DNA of 64,000 bases from Acidimicrobium ferrooxidans DSM 10331 (lineage in GTDB: Bacteria; Actinomycetota; Acidimicrobiia; Acidimicrobiales; Ilumatobacteraceae), in the NCBI GenBank assembly GCA_945900735.1, contig CAMDJX010000001.1, forward strand, positions 17,617 through 81,616, written 5' to 3'. Both the position numbers and the translations under genes were made by a program. The notes below the pieces were generated by a model. That model searched no databases. It was not told the DNA's origin and worked only from the letters and a program-made list of their open reading frames with translations. This document shows positions 18,844-27,451 of the stretch, one piece after another. Every line of letters starts with the position of its first letter. Position 1 is the first letter of the stretch.

Positions 18844-19596
18844 ATGTCCGGTCATTCCAAATGGGCAACCATCAAGCACAAAAAAGGCAAGGCGGACAAA
18901 GCCCGCGGTAAGACATTTGCAAAACTTTCGCGCCAGTTGGAGGTTGCGGTTCGCGAGGGTGGCGGCCCAGACCCATCATCAAACGCATCACTTCGCACCG
19001 TCGTGCTCAAAGCCAAGTCCGCACAAATGACTAACGATGCAATCGATCGCGCGATCAAGCGCGGTGCTGGTGTTCAAACTGGTAGCGCATACGAAAGCAT
19101 CACCTATGAGGGTTACGCACCAGGTGGTGTTGCGCTTCTAGTTGATGCACTTACAGACAATCGCAATCGAACAGCTTCCGATGTACGTCTTGCCTTCAGC
19201 AAGTCGGGTGGCGCCATGGCCGAACCAGGAGCAGTTGGTTGGCAATTTTCACGGCGCGGTGTTGTGCTCGTGGGGAAGAATAAAACCGAGGAAGACGTGA
19301 TGATGGTTTCGCTGGATCACGGTGCAGAAGATGTCGTTGATGACGGCGAACACTGGCGTGTGCTGTGCGATCCGCATACTCTGTTCGATTTGAAGGCTTC
19401 TCTCGAACAAGCAGGAATGACAGTTGTTTCAGCTGAGAGCACAATGGTCTCCTCAATGTCGGTTGCGGTAACAGATATTGCTGACGCCAAGGCTATTTTG
19501 AAGATCATGGATGATCTCGAAGAGAATGATGACGTACAAGATGTATATTCCAATTTTGACATTTCCGACGAGATTTTGAACGAGGTTGCATCATGA
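18844..19596 (+). CDS. yebC: YebC/PmpR family DNA-binding regulatory protein
   Basis: MSGHSKWATIKHKKGKADKARGKTFAKLSRQ. Confidence 0.97.
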   Translation: MSGHSKWATIKHKKGKADKARGKTFAKLSRQLEVAVREGGGPDPSSNASLRTVVLKAKSAQMTNDAIDRAIKRGAGVQTGSAYESITYEGYAPGGVALLVDALTDNRNRTASDVRLAFSKSGGAMAEPGAVGWQFSRRGVVLVGKNKTEEDVMMVSLDHGAEDVVDDGEHWRVLCDPHTLFDLKASLEQAGMTVVSAESTMVSSMSVAVTDIADAKAILKIMDDLEENDDVQDVYSNFDISDEILNEVAS

Positions 19597-20051
19597 GCAT
19601 CAAAGTTGGCGACAAGGCCCCTTCATTCGTACTTCCTGGAACTGGCGGCGCGTCGTACACACTCGAACAATTTGCAGGTGCTCCTCTCGTATTGGTGTTT
19701 TATCCAGGCGACAACACGCCAGTGTGCACGAAGCAGCTGAATTGCTACAACGATGAACTTTCGCAGTTCACCGAAGTTGGAGCCCAAGTTGTTGGCATAT
19801 CTGCACAGGACGTTTCCAGCCACGACAACTTCTCCCAGAAGCACGGGTTCGGTTTCCCGTTGCTCGCCGATACCGACAAGGCCGTCGCCAGCGCATACGG
19901 GGTGGTGGGCCCACTTGGCTTTCCGCGGCGCAGCGTCTTTGTGATCGACGCCAAGGGCGTAGTTTCCTATGTCCACAGGGCATTGGCTGGCATAACCTTC
20001 AGGCCAGTTTCCGAGCTAGTTGCCGCCGTGGAGTTGGCGAAGAAAGCCTAA
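19593..20051 (+). CDS. bcp: Peroxiredoxin (Bcp/PrxQ-like)
   Basis: VFYPGDNTPVCTKQLNCYND active-site region. Confidence 0.92.
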   Translation: MSIKVGDKAPSFVLPGTGGASYTLEQFAGAPLVLVFYPGDNTPVCTKQLNCYNDELSQFTEVGAQVVGISAQDVSSHDNFSQKHGFGFPLLADTDKAVASAYGVVGPLGFPRRSVFVIDAKGVVSYVHRALAGITFRPVSELVAAVELAKKA

Positions 20052-20082
20052 ACCTCCACAGCCGAGCAACTAAGATGAACAT

Positions 20083-20637
20083 ATGTTCGCCCCAAAGCCG
20101 GATACTCAAAGCCAGTCGGGGTTCGTCGTTCTAGGGGTCGATCCAGGCCTCACTCGATGCGGTTATGCGGCAATTGAAGTTGGCCAATCTCGTGTGCCCA
20201 AACTTCTCCAGATGGGTGTAATGACCACCGCTGTGTCTGACGATTTGCCGGTTCGATTGGCCACGTTGCAAGCCGACTTCGAAATTCTGATGGACGAAGT
20301 AACGCCGCAAGCAGTTGCTGTCGAGCAGGTCTTCTTCCAGAACAATGTTCGAACGGCAATGGGCGTCGGTCAGGCCAGTGGATTGGTGCTCGCTATGGCT
20401 GCGCGTCGCGGTATCCACGTAGTGCAGTACACACCAAGCCAAGTGAAGAGTGCAGTCACGGGTTCGGGTACCGCAAACAAACTGCAAGTGCAACAAATGG
20501 TGCAGCGTCAGTTGAAGCTTCGGTCCTTGCCTCAGCCTCCCGATGCTGCCGATGCGGCAGCACTTGCGCTTTGTCATCTCGCTGTTTCTCCAATCCGCCA
20601 ATCAATTGCGCGAGCCTCAGTGGGAGCCCGTTCATGA
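20083..20637 (+). CDS. ruvC: Holliday junction resolvase RuvC
   Basis: VLGVDPGLTRCGYAAIE; VEQVFFQNNVRTAMGVGQASG. Confidence 0.97.
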   Translation: MFAPKPDTQSQSGFVVLGVDPGLTRCGYAAIEVGQSRVPKLLQMGVMTTAVSDDLPVRLATLQADFEILMDEVTPQAVAVEQVFFQNNVRTAMGVGQASGLVLAMAARRGIHVVQYTPSQVKSAVTGSGTANKLQVQQMVQRQLKLRSLPQPPDAADAAALALCHLAVSPIRQSIARASVGARS

Positions 20638-21227
20638 TCGGTTCGCTTCGTGGAAAAGTTGTTGAGCGCAATAACGACGGAACGGTATTGCTCGAAGTCG
20701 GCGGGGTTGGCTACCTCATTCATGTCACACCACGTACGCTCGCCGAGCTAGAACCAACTAGTGCAGCCTTTGTCTATGTCCACCACCACATTCGCGAAGA
20801 CGCACAAACATTATTTGCGTTTCTCGAGCGAGACGAGCGCCGCAGTTTCGAGATACTCATCGCGACGCATGGCATTGGGCCGTCAATGGCGATGTCGATA
20901 CTTGCCACACATTCTCCGCGCGTACTCATCGATATTGTCGCTACGAACGATCTTGCAGCACTCACGATGGTTCCGGGTGTGGGCCGCAAAACGGCCGAGC
21001 GTCTTCTCGTTGAATTGAAAGACCGACTCAATTTGCCGCACATCGACACACCTGAGTCAACTGGAGCAGCTGGGCACTCGGCAGTAGTGGATGTCCGTGA
21101 GGCCCTTACAGGTTTGGGTTATTCGAGCGAAGAAATAAGGGAAGTACTGCGCGAACAATCTGCAACCGACTCTGCCGAGAATATGTTGCGCAATGCACTC
21201 AACCAGCTGGGGGCCCGCCGTGCGTGA
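20634..21227 (+). CDS. ruvA: Holliday junction branch migration protein RuvA
   Basis: [53 protein letters not shown] overlap with ruvC. Confidence 0.96.
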   Translation: MIGSLRGKVVERNNDGTVLLEVGGVGYLIHVTPRTLAELEPTSAAFVYVHHHIREDAQTLFAFLERDERRSFEILIATHGIGPSMAMSILATHSPRVLIDIVATNDLAALTMVPGVGRKTAERLLVELKDRLNLPHIDTPESTGAAGHSAVVDVREALTGLGYSSEEIREVLREQSATDSAENMLRNALNQLGARRA

Positions 21228-22248
21228 AGAATATGTTGATCCAGAAATTCGCTCAGGTGAAGAGTTGGATGCCACAGAAGATGGTGGTTTAAGACCACGA
21301 ACTCTCGCCGAGTTTGTCGGTCAACGAGAACTGAAGGAACATCTCAACATTGTGCTCGAGGCCGCCAGGCGGCGGGGTCAAGCAGCCGATCACTTGTTGT
21401 TGGCTGGGCCGCCGGGGCTTGGCAAGACGACAATGGCAACCATCGTCGCAATTGAAATGGGTGCACATATTCATGTCACGTCGGGCCCTGCGCTCGAACG
21501 TGCTGGCGATTTAGCTGCAATCCTCACAAAACTAGAACCGAATGACGTGTTGTTCATCGATGAAATACATCGGTTATCTCGCAGCGTCGAAGAGATCTTG
21601 TACCCAGCTATGGAAGATTTTCAGATCGACATTGTTGTTGGCAAAGGTCCTTCTGCATCGTCTATCCGTCTCACGCTTCCAAGATTTACGCTGATTGGTG
21701 CAACCACCCGTACCGGCATGATTACTGGTCCTCTTCGAGATCGTTTTGGTCTCGTAGCCAGGCTTGATTTCTATGATGACGAAGAACTCCAGCTCATTGT
21801 TCAGCGAGCAGCATCTATTTTGCAGGTGGACATCGATGCGCAGGGAGCAGGAGAAATTGCCCGACGATCACGCGGCACACCACGTATCGCCAATCGTTTG
21901 TTGCGCAGAGTTCGCGATTTTGCAGAAGTGCGTAAGGACGGAACGATCTCTCAGCAAACAGCCAATGAAGCACTCGTCGTTTTCGGCGTAGACAAACTTG
22001 GTCTCGACAAGGTAGACCGAGCGGTACTGGGCGCGCTTTGCCAACAATTCAACGGAGGTCCGGTTGGGCTTTCGACGTTGGCAATCAGCGTCAGCGAACA
22101 AACCGAAACCATTGAAGATGTATATGAACCTTTCCTTATTCAGCAGGGCTTGCTTGCAAGAACGCCCAGGGGCCGAATAGCGATGCCCGCTGCATGGGAT
22201 CATCTTGGTCTTCCCCGACCAGAACAAGATTCACAACTGTTTTCTTAA
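21220..22248 (+). CDS. ruvB: Holliday junction ATPase RuvB
   Basis: [33 protein letters not shown] start inside ruvA 3' end. Confidence 0.96.
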   Translation: MREEYVDPEIRSGEELDATEDGGLRPRTLAEFVGQRELKEHLNIVLEAARRRGQAADHLLLAGPPGLGKTTMATIVAIEMGAHIHVTSGPALERAGDLAAILTKLEPNDVLFIDEIHRLSRSVEEILYPAMEDFQIDIVVGKGPSASSIRLTLPRFTLIGATTRTGMITGPLRDRFGLVARLDFYDDEELQLIVQRAASILQVDIDAQGAGEIARRSRGTPRIANRLLRRVRDFAEVRKDGTISQQTANEALVVFGVDKLGLDKVDRAVLGALCQQFNGGPVGLSTLAISVSEQTETIEDVYEPFLIQQGLLARTPRGRIAMPAAWDHLGLPRPEQDSQLFS

Positions 22249-22268
22249 CCTGCTCGTACATTTAGATC

Positions 22269-23297
22269 ATGCAATTGTCCGACATCGATTACCAATTGCC
22301 GATCAAACTCATTGCGCAGACGCCCATCGAACCACGAGATTCGGCTCGGCTGCTTGTGGATCAAGGTGCGCAGCTGCCTCTCGACCAACACGTTCATGAT
22401 TTGTGCGACTTTTTGATGCCATATGACGTAATTGTGCTCAATCACACACGTGTGTTGCCGGCGCGGTTGCGCGCGCGCCGTTCAACGGGCGGTGCTGTGG
22501 AGATACTGCTCCTTAATCAAATCAACAATGACTCTTGCGCATGGGAGGCAATGATTAAACCGGGCGGAAAGTTGCACGATGGCGAGATCTTGTCAGTTAA
22601 CCAATCCGAAATGAGCGTTGAAGTCGGCGAGCGAACTATTCACGGCGACACATTTGCAATCAAACTGCTCGCCTCAAATGTGTTGGCAGAGCTGTTGAGG
22701 GTCGGCGAAGTCCCTTTGCCCCCATATATAACTGAGACACTTCAAGATTCTGAGCGTTACCAAACAGTCTTCTCGCACGATCAGCGATCTGCTGCGGCGC
22801 CAACAGCTGGCCTGCACTTTACGCACGAACTCTTGCAGCGGATCCGCGATTTGGGTGTGCGCATACTCGAGGTAGAACTTGTAGTCGGGCTGGACACATT
22901 CAAGCCGATTTCTGAAGATGATCCTCTCAAACACCTCATCCACAGCGAGGCGTACTCCGTGTCACAAGAGGTTTTAACCATCTGCGTCGAGGCGCGTGCG
23001 AGCGGGGGTCGAATAGTCGCAGTTGGCACGACCGCAACACGGGCATTGGAAAGTGCCGCAACAACGGGGTTGCTATCGGGGAATACAACGCTGTACATCA
23101 CCCCTGGTTACCAGTGGAAGTTGGTTGACGTCATGATGACTAATTTCCACATGCCGAAAACAACATTGCTTTTGATGATTGAAAGTTTTATAGGCAAACG
23201 ATGGCGATCGTTATATCAACACGCAATGGATAAGAAGTATCGAATGCTTTCATTCGGTGATGCAATGCTGTTGCATCGACATACAGATACCGTATAA
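22269..23297 (+). CDS. queA: S-adenosylmethionine:tRNA ribosyltransferase-isomerase
   Basis: LPIKLIAQTPIEPRDSARLLV; TAGLHFT; TNFHMPKTTLLLMIESF. Confidence 0.96.
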   Translation: MQLSDIDYQLPIKLIAQTPIEPRDSARLLVDQGAQLPLDQHVHDLCDFLMPYDVIVLNHTRVLPARLRARRSTGGAVEILLLNQINNDSCAWEAMIKPGGKLHDGEILSVNQSEMSVEVGERTIHGDTFAIKLLASNVLAELLRVGEVPLPPYITETLQDSERYQTVFSHDQRSAAAPTAGLHFTHELLQRIRDLGVRILEVELVVGLDTFKPISEDDPLKHLIHSEAYSVSQEVLTICVEARASGGRIVAVGTTATRALESAATTGLLSGNTTLYITPGYQWKLVDVMMTNFHMPKTTLLLMIESFIGKRWRSLYQHAMDKKYRMLSFGDAMLLHRHTDTV

Positions 23298-23300
23298 CTG

Positions 23301-24398
23301 ATGTTCCCTGTTCGGTTTGAAACTGAAGCAACCGATGGTTTGGCGCGTGCCGGCACAGCCTCCACGCACCGAGGGCAGTACACCACACCAACCTTCATGC
23401 CAGTTGGCACTCGCGGCGCAATCAAATACCTCAGTGCATCCGATTACGAAGATCTTGGTGCGCAAATTGTGTTGGGAAATACTTATCACTTAATGCTTCG
23501 ACCGGGGGCCGAAACTGTTTCAACCTTGGGCGGGCTCGGTAAATTCGCAGGATGGGGTGGGCTCACTCTCACCGACTCTGGAGGGTTCCAAGTTTTCTCA
23601 CTCAATCCATCTGTCGACGATGACGGTGTCACTTTTCGTTCAACGTATGACGGATCTTCTCATCGCTATACGCCGGAGGGGGCTGTAGACACGCAGCAGT
23701 TACTCGGGGCGGACATTCAGATGGTGCTTGATGTATGTCCTCCTTTGCCTTCCGAGACATCGGTCGTGCGATTGGCACTTGAGCGCACTTCGGCTTGGGC
23801 AAAGAGGGCACAGGTACATCACAAACGAACCGACCAATCTTTATTCGGCATCGTTCAAGGTGGCATTGACGTGAACATGCGAGAAGAAAGCGCAAAGCGA
23901 ACGGCTGATCTTGATTTTGATGGTTACGGAATCGGGGGACTGTCGGTTGGTGAAACACGGGAACAGATGATTCCGGCGTTAGCGGCAGCGCTCGCTCATC
24001 TTCCGACGGACAGGCCTCGATACTTGATGGGCGTAGGCGATCCAGCATCTTTGGTTGAGGCGGTGAACCTTGGTGTCGACCAATTCGACTGCGTGTTGCA
24101 AACCAGGCTTGGTCGTCATGGCACCGCACTTACGTCAGTTGGCAGAGTCAATCTCAAACGCTCTGAATTTACCCTGAGTGAAGATCCGATCGATTCGGCA
24201 TGTGGATGCATGGTCTGCAGACGCCACACCCGTGGTTACATCCGTCACCTGTTTCAGGTGGGCGAGCCAACTGCCTCGCGATTGGTCTCGATTCACAACA
24301 TTGCGTGGACGCTCAATTTTATGACGTCCATGAGAGAAGCCATAGTTGAGGCACGTTTTGCAGAATTCAGGCAATCAACATTGGCTATCTGGGGCTAG
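23301..24398 (+). CDS. tgt: tRNA-guanine(34) transglycosylase
   Basis: LGNTYHLMLRPGAE, DSGGFQVFSL, CGCMVCRRHTRGYIRHL zinc site. Confidence 0.97.
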   Translation: MFPVRFETEATDGLARAGTASTHRGQYTTPTFMPVGTRGAIKYLSASDYEDLGAQIVLGNTYHLMLRPGAETVSTLGGLGKFAGWGGLTLTDSGGFQVFSLNPSVDDDGVTFRSTYDGSSHRYTPEGAVDTQQLLGADIQMVLDVCPPLPSETSVVRLALERTSAWAKRAQVHHKRTDQSLFGIVQGGIDVNMREESAKRTADLDFDGYGIGGLSVGETREQMIPALAAALAHLPTDRPRYLMGVGDPASLVEAVNLGVDQFDCVLQTRLGRHGTALTSVGRVNLKRSEFTLSEDPIDSACGCMVCRRHTRGYIRHLFQVGEPTASRLVSIHNIAWTLNFMTSMREAIVEARFAEFRQSTLAIWG

Positions 24399-24434
24399 TA
24401 GCTGGCACTGCCGTTGCGTATAGAGTGACACCTT

Positions 24435-24779
24435 ATGTTTAACGCACTGAACCTTTTGTCCGCCGCCGAAACGAAAAACAGTGGAGGTTCCATTCTTGGA
24501 ATGCTTCCATTGGTTGCAATTTTTGCTGCGATGTACTTTCTTTTACTTCGTCCACAACGCAAGCGTCAGAAAGAAACCCGCAATCTGCAGACCAGCTTGC
24601 AAGAGGGCGACGAGATCGTAATGGCATCTGGCCTGTACGGCTGGATCTCGTCGGTCGAAGACAATTACTTTTGGGTCGAAATTGCCAAGGACACCGAAGT
24701 GCGGGTTTTGAAGAGCGCGGTTTCCAGCCGAGTTTCAACAAATTCGCAAGGCTCGGATAATTCGGAAGACAAAAAATAA
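24435..24779 (+). CDS. yajC: Preprotein translocase subunit YajC
   Basis: AIFAAMYFLLLRPQRKRQKETRNLQTSLQEGDEIV. Confidence 0.92.
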   Translation: MFNALNLLSAAETKNSGGSILGMLPLVAIFAAMYFLLLRPQRKRQKETRNLQTSLQEGDEIVMASGLYGWISSVEDNYFWVEIAKDTEVRVLKSAVSSRVSTNSQGSDNSEDKK

Positions 24780-24807
24780 CGAGCGCGATTGCGTCGTTAT
24801 CTAATTC

Positions 24808-26304
24808 ATGGTTCGCCGTTTAGTCATTTCCCTCGTCGGGGTAGTAGTCATCGTTTTCGGTTTGTTCGCTGCCAATTTGGTTGCAGGCAACGTTCCCTCA
24901 TTGGGTCTCGACTTGCAGGGTGGCGCCTCAATCACATTGCAACCAGAAGGTGAATATGACGAGATTGCACTGGACGTTGCGATCAACATCATTCGATCAC
25001 GCGTCGACTCCATCGGTGTTGCCGAGCCAGAGATCATTCGCCAAGGAGACACAGTTGTTGTCAACTTGCCTGGTGTTGATGATCAACAACGAGCGTTAGA
25101 CATCATTGGCCGCCAAGGCCAAGTGCTGCTTCGTCCGGTTTTACAGGCCGGTGCGCTCGACACGGCGGCTACATCAACGTTGCCTGGTCAAACAACTCTT
25201 CCTTCAGATTCGACGCTGCCAGGTGCGGCCAGCGGGCCGGGCAGTGCACGCGTGCGTGGCGCTGCAACTACGACGGTTCCTGCTTCATCGGATACAACTG
25301 GACAAAACATTCAGGTTTCGGATGACCCAAACGATCCTTCGGCTAACGCTGTTCTTACCGACGGAAAAGGCGGCGGTTTTCTCGTTGGCCCAGCTGGTGC
25401 CGATGGCCTGGTGTTCACGAACGACGCCACTGCCGAGATAAACAACGGTAATTGGGTCGTCAATGTTGGATTGCAAGACGGCCCAACTGGCGCTGATCTT
25501 TGGAATGCCCTAACAACGAAGTGCTTCAATCGAGACGCAGTTTGCCCTACTGGGCAGATTGCGATTGTCCTCGACGGAAAAGTAATCTCGGCGCCAGTTG
25601 TTCAGGAGGCCATATTCTCTGGTGGCACTGTTCAAATTTCCGGCGATTTCACTGAAGGTGAAGCACGCGACTTAGCAAAGATCCTCGAGTTCGGCGCTGT
25701 TCCCGTCAAGTTCGTGGTTGCCACGGTCCAGACCGTCTCACCAACGCTAGGTAAGGACTCGCTTCGCGCCGCGGTCATCTCTGGCCTTGTTGGTGTTCTG
25801 CTCGTCGTGCTGTTTTTCTTCTTCTACTACCGCCTACTGACGATTGTCATTCTCGGCGGTCTCACCATTTCATTTTCGTTGTTGTGGAGCGTCGTTGCAT
25901 TCCTGTCAAAGACCAATGGCCTCGCACTCACCCTTTCCGGTGTAGCAGGAATCATTGTTTCAATCGGCGTTACGGTCGACTCTTACGTAGTTTTCTTTGA
26001 AAAGATGAAAGACGAATTGCAGCAAGGCAAAACCTTGCGTGGTTCTGCGCAACGAAGCTTCGCATCGGCATGGCGCACAATTTTGGCTGCCGACACGGTT
26101 TCGTTCCTGGGTGCTCTCACGCTTTGGTGGCTAACCGTCGGTTCGGTTCGCGGCTTTGCGTTTTTCCTTGGTCTATCAACGTTGTGTGACGTGATCGTCG
26201 CGTATTTCTTCACAAGACCGTCGGTTCTGTTGCTCGCACGAACACGGTTATTGAATGGTCGAAAGATCTTGGGAGTCAAGCTGCCGGAAGGGGTTACTCA
26301 ATGA
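24808..26304 (+). CDS. secD: Protein translocase subunit SecD
   Basis: LGLDLQGGASITL; IIRSRVDSIGVAEPEI; SecD/SecF export membrane domain; Thr/Ser/Pro-rich insert after the first domain. Confidence 0.95.
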   Translation: MVRRLVISLVGVVVIVFGLFAANLVAGNVPSLGLDLQGGASITLQPEGEYDEIALDVAINIIRSRVDSIGVAEPEIIRQGDTVVVNLPGVDDQQRALDIIGRQGQVLLRPVLQAGALDTAATSTLPGQTTLPSDSTLPGAASGPGSARVRGAATTTVPASSDTTGQNIQVSDDPNDPSANAVLTDGKGGGFLVGPAGADGLVFTNDATAEINNGNWVVNVGLQDGPTGADLWNALTTKCFNRDAVCPTGQIAIVLDGKVISAPVVQEAIFSGGTVQISGDFTEGEARDLAKILEFGAVPVKFVVATVQTVSPTLGKDSLRAAVISGLVGVLLVVLFFFFYYRLLTIVILGGLTISFSLLWSVVAFLSKTNGLALTLSGVAGIIVSIGVTVDSYVVFFEKMKDELQQGKTLRGSAQRSFASAWRTILAADTVSFLGALTLWWLTVGSVRGFAFFLGLSTLCDVIVAYFFTRPSVLLLARTRLLNGRKILGVKLPEGVTQ

Positions 26305-27404
26305 GCGGTGTGCTCTCACGCCTATACCGAGGCGAGACAACCTTCAACTTCGTAGGGCGACGCTGGTGGGGTTTTGGCTTGTCGCTGTTTCTCATCGTGG
26401 TAACGATGTTGTCGTTATTTACCAGAGGCCTGAACCTAGGCATCGACTTTGAGGGTGGAGTTGCCTGGGAGGTTCCCGCTGCTTCAATCACCATCGAAGA
26501 CGTGACCACAATTCTCGAATCGAACAAGATCGACACAGCAGATGCAAAGGTCCAATCGCTGAATGGTTCGGATGGGCCGCGCATTCGCGTGCAAGTCGCA
26601 GAGCAAAGTGACGCCACGAAGTCGGCTGTTCAGGGCGAGCTCGCTGCAAAAGCCATTGTTGACGTCCAAGATGTCAGCGTTTCGTCCGTCAGTTCGTCTT
26701 GGGGTCGCAGCATCACCGAAAAGGCCGTGCGAGCTCTTCTTATCTTCTTCGTTCTGGTCTCAATATTCATTGCGTGGCGCTTTGAATGGAAGATGGCACT
26801 TTCAGCAATTTTAGCGATGGCCCACGACGTGCTGATCAGCGTCGGTTTGTATTCTGTAACGGGGCTTGCGGTAACACCAGCAACGGTCATTGCGTTTTTA
26901 ACCATTCTCGGTTTTTCCCTGTACGACACAATCGTGGTGTTCGACAAGGTTCACGACAACACCGCAAAGTATTCAGCCTCAAGGGTTTCGTATGCCGACA
27001 TCACAAACGTTTCCATGAACCAGGTTTTGATGCGTTCAATCAACACATCGCTCGCTGCGGTGCTCCCGGTACTTTCTTTGCTTGTGCTTGGATCCTGGGT
27101 GTTGGGCGCCGTTGCTTTGGAAGAATTTGCTATTGCTTTGTTGGTTGGCCTTTTGCTTGGTGCTTACTCGTCGATTTTTGTTGCCACACCGCTGTTGGCG
27201 GTATTTAAGACGCGTGAATCCAAATATGCGTCTTTGGCCGATGAGGTCCATACGGGGGTCGAAATGGCGCGTATTGCAGGCTCTGGCAAGAAGACGGTTC
27301 AGCGTGTCGTCGCTACCACCACTGAAGATTCCGAGCGCGAACTTGTTCTTGCAAGTTCGGCCCTTACGCATCCGCCCCGACCACGTAAAAAGCGTCGCCG
27401 TTAG
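26301..27404 (+). CDS. secF: Protein translocase subunit SecF
   Basis: LNLGIDFEGGVAWEV; MAHDVLISVGLY; ATGA overlap with secD. Confidence 0.94.
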   Translation: MSGVLSRLYRGETTFNFVGRRWWGFGLSLFLIVVTMLSLFTRGLNLGIDFEGGVAWEVPAASITIEDVTTILESNKIDTADAKVQSLNGSDGPRIRVQVAEQSDATKSAVQGELAAKAIVDVQDVSVSSVSSSWGRSITEKAVRALLIFFVLVSIFIAWRFEWKMALSAILAMAHDVLISVGLYSVTGLAVTPATVIAFLTILGFSLYDTIVVFDKVHDNTAKYSASRVSYADITNVSMNQVLMRSINTSLAAVLPVLSLLVLGSWVLGAVALEEFAIALLVGLLLGAYSSIFVATPLLAVFKTRESKYASLADEVHTGVEMARIAGSGKKTVQRVVATTTEDSERELVLASSALTHPPRPRKKRRR

Positions 27405-27433
27405 TCAACAAACGTTCCCGTACACTTTTAGTT

Positions 27434-27451
27434 ATGAGAGGCTCTAAATGA
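27434..27451 (+). other. 5-codon ORF (MRGSK*) whose stop overlaps the rel start (ATGA)
   Basis: ATG AGA GGC TCT AAA TGA; rel ATG at 27448; TACACT (27421-27426) lies 7 nt upstream of this ATG. Confidence 0.4.

Noticed and set aside
23629-24129. 166-aa minus-strand ORF antisense to tgt
   Set aside because: Shadow ORF; the tgt zinc site and catalytic motifs support the plus strand.
25140-25330. Thr/Ser/Pro-rich TTLPSDSTLPGAAS... segment in secD considered as an insertion or repeat element
   Set aside because: Disordered linkers in the SecD periplasmic region are common in actinobacteria; no exact repeats seen.
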